Shown here piece by piece: positions 20,201 to 33,563 of a stretch of 64,000 bases of DNA. Under the pieces are notes generated by a model, which was not told where the DNA came from, searched no databases, and was given only the letters and a program-made list of their open reading frames with translations. Source of the stretch: Hysterangium stoloniferum. Its lineage: Eukaryota; Basidiomycota; Agaricomycetes; Hysterangiales; Hysterangiaceae. A program made the translations under genes and the position numbers. The stretch covers positions 62,001-126,000 of the forward strand of contig WHVD01000011.1 of assembly GCA_015178975.1 (NCBI GenBank), given 5' to 3'. The number at the start of each line of letters is the position of its first letter. Position 1 is the first letter of the stretch.

Positions 20201-22186
20201 CTACTGCTTGCCATCGAACATTTTCTTGATAGCCTGTGAGCTGTAGCTCTTCGGGCGCTCAAGTGGTGCACCAAGGGCCCGGTCCCAGATGAGCTGGGGC
20301 ATAACACCCAAAGCACGTGAGATACCGAAGAGGACGGTATAGAAGCTCATTTGATCGAGACTGGAAGATGTAACGTAAGCCAGCCTGCACTGTGATTGAT
20401 GCATCAGACAGGCAGAATCAATACGTACCCATAGTAAGTCAACAAAACGCCAGAGTGGGCATCGACGTTGGGAAATGGGTTCTTGGCCTTCCCAGCCTGT
20501 AACGTGCCGGTTTAACAATGAGGCAAGGAAAACGAATAGAACAAAGTATTCATACCTCTAACAGAATATCTGGTGTAAGCTTATAGATCTGTCCAACGAG
20601 ACGGAAAAGCGGGTCATCGGGAAGGTTCTTCAAAGCAAATTCACGTTGAGCAACGTAACGCGGGTCCTGAAGAACGATCTGACATCAGTACCAAACACGA
20701 AAGGAAGTATGATGGAAAAAACTGACAGTCTTCCTCAAAACGGCATGGCCATAGCCAGGGATGACTTGACCACTCTTGAGAGTGGCCCAGACGTACTCCT
20801 TAATAGCCTCATCGCTGGGGTTATCACCGACTTTAGTACGCATTTTTTGGATCCAAGTGAGCACTTCTTGGTTGGCAAGACTGAAAGAAATTAAGCAACG
20901 ATGATTAGACCGGATAGAGATCATATTTACCCGTGAAGAGGGCCAGCAAGACCGTTGAGGGCTGCAGCATAGGCAAGGAAGGGATCTGACAGAGCAGATC
21001 CAACAAGCTTGCCGGTGTGTGCAGAGACATTACCACCTTCGTGATCACTGAAAAGGAACAAAAAATCAGATTAAAGGATCCATCTATAAATCAAAGACTG
21101 AATGCATAATGCGCCATACGTGTGAATTGTGATATACAACCTCATCAACTCAACAAAGGCTTCCTTGTCAGCAAAGCCTAGCAACTTGGATAGGTTGTAG
21201 GAATAATCCTTATCCAGCTCGATCTCTGGGAGCTTTCCCAGCGCGAAGACGTTACGGTAAATACGACCAGCGATGTTGGGAAGCTTGGCTATTCTGGTAT
21301 AATGAATATAGATGACAAGATGTTATGTAGCGTGTATTTCGAATAACGCACAAGTCCATGGCATCCTCATAAGTGGGCTTCCAGTAGTCCTTCTTGGAGA
21401 TACCATCTTGGTAGGCCTTGGCGAAGGCTGAGCCATGGTTGAGCTATAAAGGACGATAGTATTCTTTTTTGTACTTTGGCAAAATCGGGTATACTTACTG
21501 CAGTTACTGCCAGCGAAAACTGACTCATAGGGTGCAAGGTCGGCGGGCATCGATCTAAAAGCTCCTCGACAAACTCAGGAAGCGCAGCACGAGCAGCCCA
21601 GTCCTCGCTAAGTGCCTTGACTTGCTCAGGAGTCGGAATCTCGCCAGTGACGAGGAGCCAGAAAATACCCTCAGGAAGGGGTTCAGAACCACCGGGGGCC
21701 TTGGGAAGCTCGGCTTTGATCTCTGGGATAGTCTTATTGCGGAAACGAATGCCTTCCTCGGGGTCCAGGACCGAGCCATCCCAGATGAGAGCAGGAAGAC
21801 CACGCATACCGCTGTCGGAAGTATATTGAAAAAAAACGATTGTATGCTGTGTTGAGAAGAAACATACCCATATAATTGGTCAACGATTACGGGGCCGAAC
21901 GACTTTTTACCATGCTCTGCACGTATTTGCTTGACCTGGACAGACGCGTTATTGAAGTATCACAACATTGGTGAGCTGGCAAATGTACCGTCTCTAGCTG
22001 AACAGGTATAAGTTCTGCAATGCGGTCTTTCAAAGTTTGAGGTTTGCTCGACGATACAAACCGTCGTGCAGGCAACGCAAGAGATGTACGAAGCTGAAAC
22101 AAATATTCCTGTCCAGTTTTACTAGCTCTAATAAACTTGTTACACACCGGTGCTTTTAGTGCAACAAATCGCAGAGATGAAGCCAT
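20201..22186 (-). CDS. CIT1: citrate synthase, mitochondrial (466 aa, 11 exons)
   Basis: The enzyme condenses oxaloacetate and acetyl-CoA to citrate in the TCA cycle. Eleven exons with GT-AG introns join in frame: 22148-22186, 21989-22093, 21868-21935, 21811-21499, 21352-21443, 21120-21293, 20932-21048, 20728-20880, 20556-20666, 20429-20496 and 20201-20361. The sum is 1401 bp, an exact multiple of three. The start [13 protein letters not shown] plus the Arg-rich [10 protein letters not shown] looks like a mitochondrial presequence. Catalytic residues are visible in [18 protein letters not shown] and NVDAHSG (the two His and the Asp of the family). No peroxisomal SKL tail is present (ends FDGKQ). 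No frame defects are seen. Confidence 0.95.
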
Positions 22187-25060
22187 GTCAACCAAAGCGG
22201 AAGAGCGATGCTAAAGCCTTTGTAGCACGGAGTACTGACGGTTGCGGAATGAGTCCGAGAGTTTTTCGGAGGCGCGTGTTTGCATCATTCTAATATAGTG
22301 CGCCCGGCTCTTTCGGACGTCAAATCCATTCCGTCACATTTTCGTCCGACAATGGCCGCACTTTAAAGCATCTATAAGATGATCCATCTACGTTTCAAAA
22401 CGTTGATCCAGCACTCCCGTTTTAGTATTAGGAGAGCTGTCAAAAACTGCCTCATTAGGTTTGAAGTTCTTTACTTAGACCATTCTCACGTGATTGAAGC
22501 AGATGGGCCTCAAGAAAGATTCACAGAGATTTCATATACCTACTTGTAGGCAGTCAGTGAGCTGTTATGCCAAGTGTTGGCCAGGTGGCATAATAGTATT
22601 GTGCATCGCGCCAGCAAAACCTCCTGGATCAAGCGTTCAAGACAAGTGACTTTGTTACCGGAAACCCTACTGTGAGCCTAAGCGGCACACGGAGGTCTGA
22701 GCTCCGTCGAGTCCTGCGATTCACATGTCGAATACCCTGCTGCAGTAACTTACCTCTACGAGCCGTATTGCCTGTCAGGTGCCTTCCGTGTATAGTTTAT
22801 CCAATATCAGGCCGTGTGTTGGAGTTTGAAGATGTTTGACACGTAAAGTAAATACATATAAACCATAGTACCACATACGAATAGAGTCTATTACAGGGTA
22901 CTTCAAATATTCTTACTGAATTACTCTGAACACGATCATCTTGGTCGCTTATATACAATCCCGAAAAAAGTGCCTTTCCTCATTTACCGGTGTCCAGGGT
23001 CAGTACCGATTATAAGCCTCCAGTGCTAGTGCAATTTTTTTTTTTTTAAATGCTTCTTGCATCAAGCCCTATTCTCATATGAGAATCGGAGGGTCATGAT
23101 CATGGTCTTTAACGTATCAAGTAAACCTAGAATCTGCGGTACTTTCCCCTGTGATACTCTTCACAAAATAAACTATTATGCATAATGAAGCAAATATTCT
23201 ATTTACGCCGCTACGGACGTAGGGGAATTTATGCATTGTGTTTCATGAACGCATTCGTCAGTTTAGTAATGCGATAATAACCATAATATGCACTGATGGA
23301 ACTACATTTTCTGTTTCTCCGTATCAGGTGTTGATCAATTATGTTTTATCGAAGCTCACCAACTCTCTAACAATATTTTTAAAATGCTGAATGTCTCATT
23401 CTTTGGGGAAGCTCTTTATACAGTGACCAGACCCACACCTCAGGAGGCCATCAGGGAAATACAAAATTGACTTGAACCTATTTAATGTAGACTTATTATA
23501 CTTATTCACCATTAAGTAAAATAAGCGCGAAATTAAGCTGATAACCCTACCCATTCACTACCTATTCATCTTATTTCTAACTTAACCTTAACTTCCTTAA
23601 TAAATCATTTTAAGTCGGTCTAAGTAAGAAATGAAGAAAAACCGTAGCGAATAAGTAGGATCTTCTGTTTAATTTGCGCTGATTTTACTTAATGTAATAA
23701 GCATAATAAAGAGATAGTAAGTCCAGCTTCGTCTATATCGGAATGACAATGTAAAGAGCTGTGTGGTTGGGTAGAGGGAGAGCGTTAGCTCTCCGCGTGT
23801 GCGTGGGAAGACTCGCCGCTCGGGAGGGCGGGTATTCATTACGCATTAAACAGCTCCTGACATTGTCTAATCCTATGAAATGTGATCAAAATATTACTCC
23901 GAAACCGATGATTACTGTATTAATGTCACTGCCTTTGAGAAAGGGTCAGGGTGGGTGGGTAAATTAATTAGATGAGAGTTATAGATGAATTATAAAATGT
24001 CAGAGAGTGAAAAAAAGAACTAAAGACTGTGGGATGACAGCGTCGTCGTAAGAGAAGAAAGGCGTGGGATTGCTTCATACGCTCAGCTGGACGTTGAGTG
24101 CCGAACTACTCCCGGCAAGCTAGGGATCGTGCGGCACTCGGTACTATATGTGTGTGTAGGTCAATCTTGGATTTTCCTGGTGTCGGATTATAATGGGACC
24201 TAGGTCCAGGTACTTGGACAGGGCCGTAACAGTAAGGAAGATGATATAACTTTATATATCCTAAAGGGGAAAGTATTTTAAGGTCTTTCTATACTTTCAA
24301 CCATATCAGTTATCATTCCAATTTTTAATCTAGTATTATAAACGGTATCTAGAATTTAGAACCCGAGAGGGTGCGATTGCGAGACCTACTGCTATATCTC
24401 CTACGGTGATTGATAGAGACACGGGCATTTTAGTGTAGCCCTAGGCAGGTGACGAAATTGTGGAATGATCTATGAGAATTGAGGAGAAGCTAAAAACCAT
24501 TCTGAGCTATATATTCCTTTGCTATTCTTGTCCGAACCCACCCTCGCTGATCCTAATTTTGGAAACAGGAAAATGGTCCACGTTATCCACGTTCGGAGAG
24601 AAACAGCACATGGTAACGGTAGTTCATAGGAACCATTGTTATTCGAACGTGTTGGCCATTTATCGAAAGGGTTTATGACCAGTTCGCTACAGCTCTTGTA
24701 CAGCACGATTGTACTGGTTTTAACGGTAAAATCGAATATTTAGTAAACAGCCATGGTTACAATATAAGCAAAAAAATACTTAAACGAAATCGAATGCTAT
24801 GACCGAAAAGTTAAGGGATGATCGGAGAGTATTGGCATGAGGGTATAACGCTAGATAAATTGGGTTGTTGGCGGTATTACTCATTAAATTGGCTGACCCA
24901 ATATGTTATCTCGTAAGTGGGCTGCCAAAAGTGATGTTATCTTTCGATTACGGGGGGAATATAGTGATGGTGTACATGAACTAATAGATAGGGTCGTGAA
25001 TTGTACAATTAAAGTCCGTTGCTCCCCACAATTTAATGGTCTTTAGAACCCGATGTTATA
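22187..25060. other. intergenic, no recognisable gene
   Basis: Nothing convincing is coded here. 22187-22330 is the citrate synthase promoter region. 23460-23720 is AT-rich with TTAAGT/ACTTAA phrases. A plus-strand phrase GGGCCGTAACA near 24220-24232 resembles a gypsy LTR end, but no partner was found. 24590-24720 is homologous to 29650-29755, so the transporter duplication reaches at least to 24590. Copy 1 differs there by about 330 bp (24720-25050) absent from copy 2. Confidence 0.5.
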
Positions 25061-25064
25061 TCCA

Positions 25065-27838
25065 TCAAGTCATATACTTGAATCTAGGATCAGAATCAGG
25101 AACTTCTGCGAAGTTGTCTTGAGGCTCTTCCTTCTCCTTCTCCGACATGGAGGCAAGGATGTCATCTTTGCGGCGGTTCAGCCAAGACAGCCGTGTACGT
25201 AGTATAAACGCAGCCAAAAATGACATGAACAGACATCTATCGTCAATTCCCTAAGTGTCAATTTATACGAGAGGGTTAGACGCATACCCAGCTGCAAGCC
25301 CATGGGCACGACGGAACTTGTCGTTTGGATCAAAATATATCTGCGGTGCTGCGCTACAGCCACGGAACGTGATTAATCGATTTCAAGCAAGTGATGGGTA
25401 CCGATGCATACATGGAAACGCAATTCGACACAGACACGATAAATGCGGTGCCCACGCCTCTCTTGCTCGTCGGAGAGAAGGTGTTCGCGGCCCAGCTCCT
25501 GAGAAAATGGCATAAGTGGATTGAAAACACCTGCAAATATGACTATCACAGATACACACATTACCAAAGGGAACAAAGAAAAGTTTCCTCCGACGACAAA
25601 AAAGAGAGCGAAATAAGATGCTCCGACGCTGCTTTGGGAACATATGGCCAAAATTATATATCCAATGCAAGAAACTGTTGTCGAAAACATAATATGCCAA
25701 CCACGGTCTCTGGTGTGATCACTGTGGATAGCTTGTGCGATGGTAAACAAGTAGCCGAATGCGTAGGGGGCTACCGTAAGTCCTTGTGCGTTGAGTGCCG
25801 TAAATCCAAGACCGTTGATGATCTGAAACATAAATGTGAAAACCCATGTGAAATGCTGTGCTGATTGCTTAATACCGTTGGGAGGAAGTAAGTCGATGTT
25901 GCCGTGCCAATATTCTACATTAAAATGCACGTTAGTTAGAATTTACCAAATGCTTCTCAGTACCCACAACTGAAAATTTTAGGGACTCAGTAAATTTTAA
26001 GAAGAATAAATAAATTATGACGTACAACCGACATATACCACCATCAAAAGCCATGCGTTTATATCGACTAAAATTGCTTTGAGGCCTTCCCAACCATTCA
26101 TGCCTCCATGGGATGATGGTCGATGGTCACGGTCAACTCGAGCCTGGGCAATAGATTTTTCTCGCGGGGTAAGGAATGTGGCTGTGAACGGAAATGACGG
26201 TAAAAATAACAGTAGCATCAGGGCCATAATAATGGTAGGAATGGCTTCCACCTGCTTCTGTTCAACGGAAGAAATATCTTAAAAGTAATGGGCTGTACCA
26301 GAAACAAGAACTGCCATCTAGTGTGATTGTTTGATGAGACGAGGTTAGGACATTGATATGTAACTCACCCAGCCAACAGTGAAGTTTTGGCACGAACGAG
26401 ACCAAACGCAAGCAGACCCTGTCGTTTGTGACACCACGTCTCTAAGCATCGGAGAGGTCGCATGGTAATTATAACATGACTTACTCCAATCATACCGGGT
26501 AATGTGCCTAACCATTTACATTAATAAAACAGAATAACGGGTGGGAATCATCTCACCGGTCATTCCCAAACTGAGGTTTATTAGATTGGTCAAGAACGTG
26601 AAATTAGTCATTTTAACGTACCTGATTCGAAAGGCCATTTCTTTTCTACAAATACGTAAAATGACTATTCTGATTGGAAGCATGTTGCTTTAATTTGCTT
26701 ACCGTTTGTACCAGAAGGAGAGGTAATAAATCATTCCGGCATAGTATCCCGCCTGAAAATATGAATATACGATCCCAGGAAAATCTGTGAGTGGAAACTC
26801 ACTTCTCCGATGCCTAAGAGCACTCTATCCAGAAAGAAGAGAATTAGTACATAGGCCAACACACTTGTCAGCCGCCCTTACCTTAGTACAAGGAGAGCTG
26901 GATATCCTTTGGCATATACGAATGAAAGGGACGACAGCCCCCAAAAGGTTAACGCCATGAAGAAGCTTTCAAGGTGCGTCAGAAAATGGCGAGAGTTCAT
27001 TATTGTTCAGGAGAGACGAACAAACGGTTTGCCCCAATGTGTCGTTGCAAAACTAGGAATACAAAGGTATTCAGTTTCTTTTTCTTGAGGCCTTCCACAA
27101 AGGAGGTGCATACTATTGGCCGGAATCTCAAGTAAACAATATCCCACATAGAATATGCTAAGAGCCAAAGTCCAGTGGTCATTATTATGTATTCCCTGAA
27201 AAAACATCCTTAGTATAACAAATCAACACAGAAAAGTCAAAGATTGATTTACAAAGTTTTGGTTGAAAGCAGGAATGACATGTGCGTTTCCACTGCAGCA
27301 AACTTCGGTAAATAAGAGGCACTCGGAGAGGTTAAATCCATACATGTTTGTGCGGTCTAGTATGGGCACGAGTAAGTTCAGGATATGATCTCAACGACGA
27401 ACGACGTACCAAATTGGTTGACTTTTGATAACAGTATCGCGTCAGCTAGGGTACTAAAGATGAAACGGCGGTACAAACAAATATAGCTAGACATGCAAAA
27501 GGTAAGCATTGGATATTCTTGGTTAATAGTATGCTCGCCTTCCCACGACAAGAGGTAATATCCTATGATCAATTTTAGATCTAACACTACGCTGAAATTA
27601 CGTTTTTCAACTTTCAGCACACCAGGGACTTCAAAAGAGTTACCTCCTCCGTTTCTGTGTAGGTTACTTGGTCTGCATCGGTCTTCACTGCTTTCGCAAC
27701 AGTGGCATCTAAGGATGCAAAGAAATGCTTTCTAGTGGGGCGTATCCCAAGTTTCGCTTGGGCCGAAGTCCCATTAAAGCTTGTTACGTCAGTCGAAGAT
27801 TCTGGGCCTCCAGAAGACGTCTGTCCCAATGTCGCCAT
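25065..27838 (-). pseudogene. MFS transporter, anion:cation symporter (allantoate-permease-like) family, copy 1
   Basis: The family carries organic anions or vitamins across the plasma membrane with 12 transmembrane helices. Reading leftwards: N-terminal MATLGQTSSG...TYTETEE (27838-27614); LDRTNMYG-like segment near 27340; HWTLALSIFYVGYCLLEIPA (27180-27110); IPTIIMALMLLLFLPSFPFT and FLTPREKSIAQARVDRDH (26240-26120); GLGFTALNAQGLTVAPYAFG and YFALFFVVGGNFSLFPLV (25800-25570); SWAANTFSPTSKRGVGTAF (25500-25440); APQIYFDP (25340); and the end DPRFKYMT with TGA at 25065. Several segments follow plausible introns, but the stretch after EIPA (27110-26900) and that before it do not read in one frame. 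It is most likely a pseudogene, though a many-intron gene is not excluded. Confidence 0.65.
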
Positions 27839-28505
27839 GTGAGGGGAGGAAGCTGGACAACAGGTTCTATTCCCAACTTCTGGAGCATAATATATACAAG
27901 GGTCACATGTTTATTGATAAAATCATATTTCATATTCCTGCAGGGGAAGAAGCTGGAGAGGTCCGCACCTCATGCGCTTCTGGTGTCACGCGTCGACGAA
28001 GTTATGCTCAATCAAAGATGCTTCATAATTAAAATCACGCGTGACGTTTAGCTTTTGGAACCTAAGACCAGAGGCAGGCGCCTAAATTTTCTCCAATGGG
28101 TGTCGCTCAACTTAGTCGTCTTCTATAACAAATGTAATAACTATCGAAGGTAACTAGTACCAACATAATGAAAAAGAATAAGCAGTGGTAACTTCCTCAG
28201 TCGATACGGTAGGGTTAAATCGACTGAGGTATTGGTTCGTCGTCTTTATTCGTTAGACAATAGGGGAACGAGTAAAAAGGAAGGATAAATGGTTGTTAGG
28301 CACGAAAATATGATCGAGTCGAACGGCGGCTAAAAAAAATGGTGGTAAAAAAAAAAAAATACCAGATCGGAGAATATGGTCGAGTCAAATGATCAAAAGA
28401 ATCTCGTGATCTGCTGAGGCACTCCGAACGAGTCGCGATTAGCCTTTATTCACAACATCTTCAGACACACCGGAGCTATGTGCTCATACGCACTCGGGTT
28501 GAGTT
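27839..28505. other. no gene; duplicated transporter upstream region
   Basis: 27839-28110 is the 5' flank of the transporter and is shared with copy 2. A small hairpin (CCTCAGTCGAT...ATCGACTGAGG, 28195-28229) and an A-rich run near 28340-28365 are present. No ORF is convincing. Confidence 0.45.
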
Positions 28506-28509
28506 CTAC

Positions 28510-29440
28510 AAGTACAGGGACAACAACATCGTTCTTCTTATTGCTGTGGATGTGGACGACATGACTATTGCGAGGAATTCCAAGGCAGTTGGTTATTCAG
28601 GAATCCAAGATGGGTTTGAGTTGACATGTAAATATTAAGGATCTTGGTTGGTTGTTGGCTATTGGAGCAGGAATCGGGATTCTCGCACTATTACTTTCTC
28701 AACATGCGTATATTCTGAACATTCTTAAATGGTTTGATTTGCAGCATGCGAAACCCTTTTCCACTCTGTTCAATCCCCGTCCCCCTCTCAACCTGGCACA
28801 GTGTCCCTCGACTCTACAACAGTACAAATCCATGCCTGGAGTTCCATAGCGTGAAGCGATTGGTTCTTTGATGTACACTGCGCTTGGTATGCGCCCAAAC
28901 ATAATGTTTTCTGTTACATTTTAATCCCAATTCAGGCAGAACCCGGATTATCTTAGTGGGAAGAGGTCAAAAAGGTTGTCAGGTATCTAAAGGCGACGGT
29001 TGACGAGAAGGTAGTGATCGGAAGCCGAGGGAATTGGAGCAGGCCTCAGGATAGGTATAAGGACCGTGTTGGACTTGAAGGATTTTCGGATGTCATGGTG
29101 CTTCGCAGCATCATCGTCACTCAATTTCCGGTTATATTTTCACCATAGATGGCAGTGCCGTGTCCCTGGGCTCAGAGAAACAGTTTGTTGTGGCACCATC
29201 TACTGTGGAAACCAAATACATTGCTGTTACTCAAGCGGCGAAGGAAGCACCCTGGATCCGAATGCTCCTCACCGACATTGCCCGCTTTCTCATTAGTTGA
29301 GTCCTCTTTTATTGCGACAACCAGCGGCGATTTCTGTTCGAAAAATCACACTTTTCATGTTCTCACGAAGCTTATTGATATTCATACATTCATTATCACT
29401 TTTTTCGTGACGTCGCTCATCGTGCATTAATCTCACTATT
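28510..29440 (+). pseudogene. Ty1/copia fragment: end of RT and RNase H
   Basis: The plus strand encodes, with several frameshifts and stops, LIAVDVDDMTIA (the x-V-D-D catalytic motif of copia RT), LSQHAYILNILKWFDLQHAK, NLAQCPSTLQQY, GSLMYTALGMRPNIMF, and RNase H phrases (STVETKYIAVTQAAKEAPWI). No LTRs are seen at its ends. The same fragment, extending further 5', lies inverted at 60634-61470 beside the third transporter copy. Confidence 0.8.
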
Positions 29441-29759
29441 GCCCGAGGGAGGACATGCCTGATCACACTCAGTTAGGAAGCGTGCGGGCCTAATAACGCC
29501 TCATCGCCGCGTTGTAATACCTCGACTTACCATATCGCTGAGGTGTATTAGATAGTTCTATTCTTTTGTTATGTCACGTTCTGTAGCCACTCGCTTATAC
29601 GAACAGAGCAATTATATACAGTGACTTGCCATTTTACAAAGTTGCTTACTTGTAGAACTGTGCATACACTTAACAACGTGTTAGCCGTCTATCGAAATGG
29701 TTTGCGACCAGTTCGCATATGGCAGCTCTGCACGATGCGATTGTAGTATGCTACATCCA

Positions 29760-32561
29760 TTAAGTCATGTACTTGAATCTCGGATCAGAATCAGGAACTT
29801 CTGCGAAGTTGTCTTGAGGCTCTTCCTTCCCCTTCTCCGATATAGAGGCAAGGATGTCATCTTTGCGGTGGTTCAGCCAAGACAGCCGTGTACGCAGTAT
29901 AAACGCAGCCAAAAATGACATAAATAGACATCTGTCGTCAATTCCCTAAGTGTCAATTTATACGAGAGGGTTAGAAATATACCCAGCTGCAAGCCCGTGG
30001 GCACGACGGAACTTGTCGTCTGGATCAAAATATATCTGTGGTGCTGCGCTACAGCCACGGAACGTGATTAATCGATTTCAAGCAAGTGATGGGTACCGAT
30101 GCATACATGGAAACGCAATTCGACACGGAGACGATAAATGCGGTGCCCACGCCTCTCTTGCTCGTCGGAGAGAAGGTGTTCGCGGCCCAGCTCCTGAGAA
30201 AATGGCATAAGTGGATTGCGAACACCTGCAGATATGACTATCACAGATACACACATTACCAAAGGGAACAAAGAGAAGTTTCCTCCGATGACAAAAAAGA
30301 GAGCGAAATAAGATGCTCCGACGTTGCTTTGGGAACATATGGCCAAAATTATATATCCAATGCAAGAAACTATTGTCGAAAACATAATATGCCAACCACG
30401 ATCTCTGGTGTGATCACTGTGGATAGCTTGTGCGATTGTAAAAAAGTAGCCGAATGCGTAGGGGGCTACCGTAAGTCCTTGTGCGTTGAGTGCCGTAAAT
30501 CCAAGACCGTTGATGATCTGAAACATAAATGTGAAAACCAATGTTAAATGCTGTGCTGACTGCTTAATACCGTTGGGAGGAAGTAAGTCGATGTTGCGGT
30601 GCCAATATTCTACATTAAAATGCACGTTAGTTAGAAATCACCAAACGCTTCTTAGTACCCACAACTGAAAATTCCAGGGACTCCGTAAATAAAATAAAAT
30701 AAAATAAAATAAAATAAAATAAAATAAAAAGATATTATGACGTACAACCGACATATACCACCATCAAAAGCCATGCGTTTATATCGACTAAAACTGCTTT
30801 GAGGCCTTCCCAACCATTCATGCCTCCATGGGATGATGGTCGATGGTCACGGTCAACTCGAGCCTGAGCAATAGATTTTTCTCGCGGAGTAAGGAATGTG
30901 GCTGTGAACGGAAATGACGGTAAAAATAACAGTAGCATCAGGGCCATAATAATGGTAGGAATGGCTTCCACCTGCTACTGTTAAACGGAAGAATATCTCA
31001 AAAATAATGGGCTGTACCAGAAACAAGAACTGCCATCTAGTGTGATTGTTTGATGAGAAGGTTAGGACATTGATATGTAACTCACCCAGCCAACAGTGAA
31101 GTTTTGGCACGAACGAGACCAAACGCAAGCAGACCCTGTCGTTTGTGACACCACGTCTCTAAGCATCGGAGAGGTCGCATGGTAATTACAACATGACTTA
31201 CTCCAATCATACCAGGCAATGTGCCTAACAATTTATATTAATAAAACAGAATAATGGGTGGGAATCATCTCACCGGTCATTCCCAAACTGAGGTCTATTA
31301 GATTGGTCAAGAACGTGAAATTAGTCAGTTTAACGTACCTGATTCGAAAGGCCATTTCTTTTCTACAAATTCGAAAAATGACTATTCTGATTGGAAGCAT
31401 GTTCCTTTAATTTGCTTACCGTTTGTACCAGAAGGAGAGGTAATAAATTATTCCGGCATAGTATCCCGCCTAAAAGGTTGAATATACGATCCCAGGAAAA
31501 TCTGTGAATGGAAACTCACTTCTCCGATGCCTAAGAGCACTCTAACAGAAAAAAGAGAATTAATATGTAGGCCAGCACACTTGTCAACCGTCCTTACCTT
31601 AGTACAAGGAGAGCTGGATATCCTTTGGCATATACGAATGAAAGGGACGACAGTCCCCAGAAGGTTGACGCCATGAAGAAGCTTCGAGGTGCGTCAGAAA
31701 ATGACGAGAGTTCATTATTATTCGGGAGAGACGAACAAACGGTTTGCCCCAATGTGTCGTTGCAAAACTAGAAATACAAAGGTGTTCAGTTTCTTTTTCT
31801 TGAGGGCGTTCCACAAAAGAGGTGCATACTATTGGCTGGAATCTCAAGTAAACAGTATCCCACATAGAATATGCTAAGAGCCAAAGTCCACTGGTTATTA
31901 TTATGTATTCCCTGTAAAAACGCCTTTGGTATAACAAATCAACACAGAAAAGCCAAAGTTTGATTTACAAAGTTTTGATTGAAAGCAGGAATGACATGTG
32001 CGTTTCCACTGCAGCAAACTTCGGTAAATAAGAAGCATTCGGGGAGTTAAATCCATACATGTTTGTGCGGTCTAGTGTGGGCACGAGTAAGGTCAGGAGA
32101 TGATCTCAATGACGAACAACGTACCAAACTGGTTGACTTTTGATAACAGTATCGAGGTCAGCTAGCATACTGAAGATGAAACAGCGGTACAAACAAATAA
32201 AGCTAGATATGCAAAAGGTAAGCATTGGATATTCTTGGTTAAAATTCACTAGTATGCTCGCCTTCCCACGACAAGAGGTAATATCCTATAATCAATCTTA
32301 GACTTAACACTACGCTGAAATTACGTTTTTCAACTTTCAGCACATCAGGGACTTCAAAAGAGTTACCTCCTCCGTTTCTGTATAGGTAACTTGGTCTGCA
32401 TCGACCTTCACTGCTTTCGCAACAGTGGCATCTAAGGATGCAAAGAAATGCTTTCTAGTGGGGCTTATCCCAAGTTTCGCTTGGGCCGAAGTCCCATTAA
32501 AGCTTGTTACGTCAGTCGAAGATTCTGGGTTTCCAGAAGACGTCTGTTCCAATGTCGCCAT
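29760..32561 (-). pseudogene. MFS transporter (allantoate-permease-like), copy 2 of the duplication
   Basis: This is near-identical in order and content to copy 1, about 4.7 kb away. It begins MATLEQTSSGNPESS at 32561 and ends DPRFKYMT with TAA at 29760-29762. The same segments appear: FLTPREKSIAQARVDRDH (30840), GLGFTALNAQGLTVAPYAFG (30500), YFALFFVIGGNFSLFPLV (30270) and APQIYFDP. The same places fail to read in one frame, so the damage probably predates the duplication. Differences from copy 1 include an (AAAAT)n expansion in an intron, loss of about 330 bp downstream, and extra sequence upstream of the start. Confidence 0.65.
30689..30729. repeat. (AAAAT)n microsatellite, about eight units
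   Basis: A pure AAAAT/AATAA run lies in the intron of transporter copy 2. The matching position of copy 1 (about 25995-26010) has only a short AATAAATAA, so the expansion followed the duplication. Confidence 0.9.
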
Positions 32562-32639
32562 GTGAGGGGAGGAAGCAGGACAACAGGTTCTATCTTCGAC
32601 TTCTGGAGATAATATATACAAGGGTCACATGGTTATTGA

Positions 32640-33010
32640 TAAAATCATATTTCATAAATATATTACTGTAAGGGAAAAAGCGAAGTCATGCCCAAATCAA
32701 GGATTAAAATCACGCGTGGCGTTTATAATTAGCTGACGAGTGTTGTTCTTTATTCATTTTTAAGCAAAATCCATAGTGATAATCTGAGTGAATAAAATTA
32801 CGATGATCAAAACATTCACCAAGCTTCATACTATGACCATTGACTATGATCCACAATTTGAAAACATGTCGCCGTAAGATAAGTATAGCTTTTGGAAGAC
32901 CGAAGCCGGCGACCCGGAAGCAGGCGCCTATTATATAGGTTTCTCCCATGCATCGAAATTCACCAATGGGTGGTCTCGCTTTAGTCGTTTTCAGCCACAC
33001 CGTATAATAA
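32640..33010. other. upstream flank of transporter copy 2, dispersed repeat
   Basis: No gene is seen. 32690-32720 and 32885-32990 match the flank of copy 1 at 28025-28110. The part between (about 32750-32890, ending AAAACATGTCGCCGTAAGATA) instead matches 62080-62225, so a dispersed repeat lies inside this flank. Confidence 0.5.
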
Positions 33011-33016
33011 AGGATA

Positions 33017-33379
33017 CACCGGGATAATCCCCCTCTTCAAAATATTTTAGGATCCTTAGTAAAGCCTTATTTTATAGACTCCAATAATCATCTATTGAAT
33101 CCTTGTTAGTTAAAATTGGTTAGAGATCTTTTGAGGACCCTAAAGTTCATTGGATTCTAAACCTTGCAATCACATGTTAGATATTTAATCAATTTTAACT
33201 CAGTTATGGGTCTTTTGAGGATCCAAAAATTCATTGGATTCTAAACCTGCCAATCAGGTATTGGATTGTTAATTGACTTTAAATCAGTTAAGGATCCAAT
33301 GAGTGATTGGCGGAGTCCATATAAAATCAGCCTCTACTGAGGATCCTAAAAAATTTTGGAACAAGGGCTTTTCCCAGTG
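33017..33379. mobile_element. MITE (363 bp), CACTG-type ends, 3-bp TSD
   Basis: Imperfect terminal inverted repeats of about 60 bp pair CACCGGGATAATCCCC with CACTGGGAAAAGCCC, and both arms contain TTTTAGGATCC. The flanks are ATA at 33014-33016 and 33380-33382. The centre has two diverged ~75-bp direct repeats (TTCATTGGATTCTAAACC at about 33150 and 33230). CAC...GTG ends with a 3-bp TSD fit CACTA/CMC-type non-autonomous elements. Confidence 0.75.
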
Positions 33380-33563
33380 ATAAGTACCTCAGTCATCACT
33401 GGATAGTGGAATTGACTATATTTGTATCTACCTATGATAAAGGATAACTACAGTGTGATAAATTACTAGTGTACATGTTGTGCTATTATCTTCCTAATTG
33501 GCAATTTTATTGTGTTGCATCCATCTGGCCTGCACAAGCCCCATTTCATGATACTCCTCCTGG

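Noticed and set aside
23761..23967. Plus-strand ORF in the intergenic region
   Set aside because: Short, no family resemblance, no splice or promoter context.
24130..24235. Possible solo gypsy LTR ending GGGCCGTAACA
   Set aside because: No matching start, TSD or related LTR found; the end motif alone is too weak.
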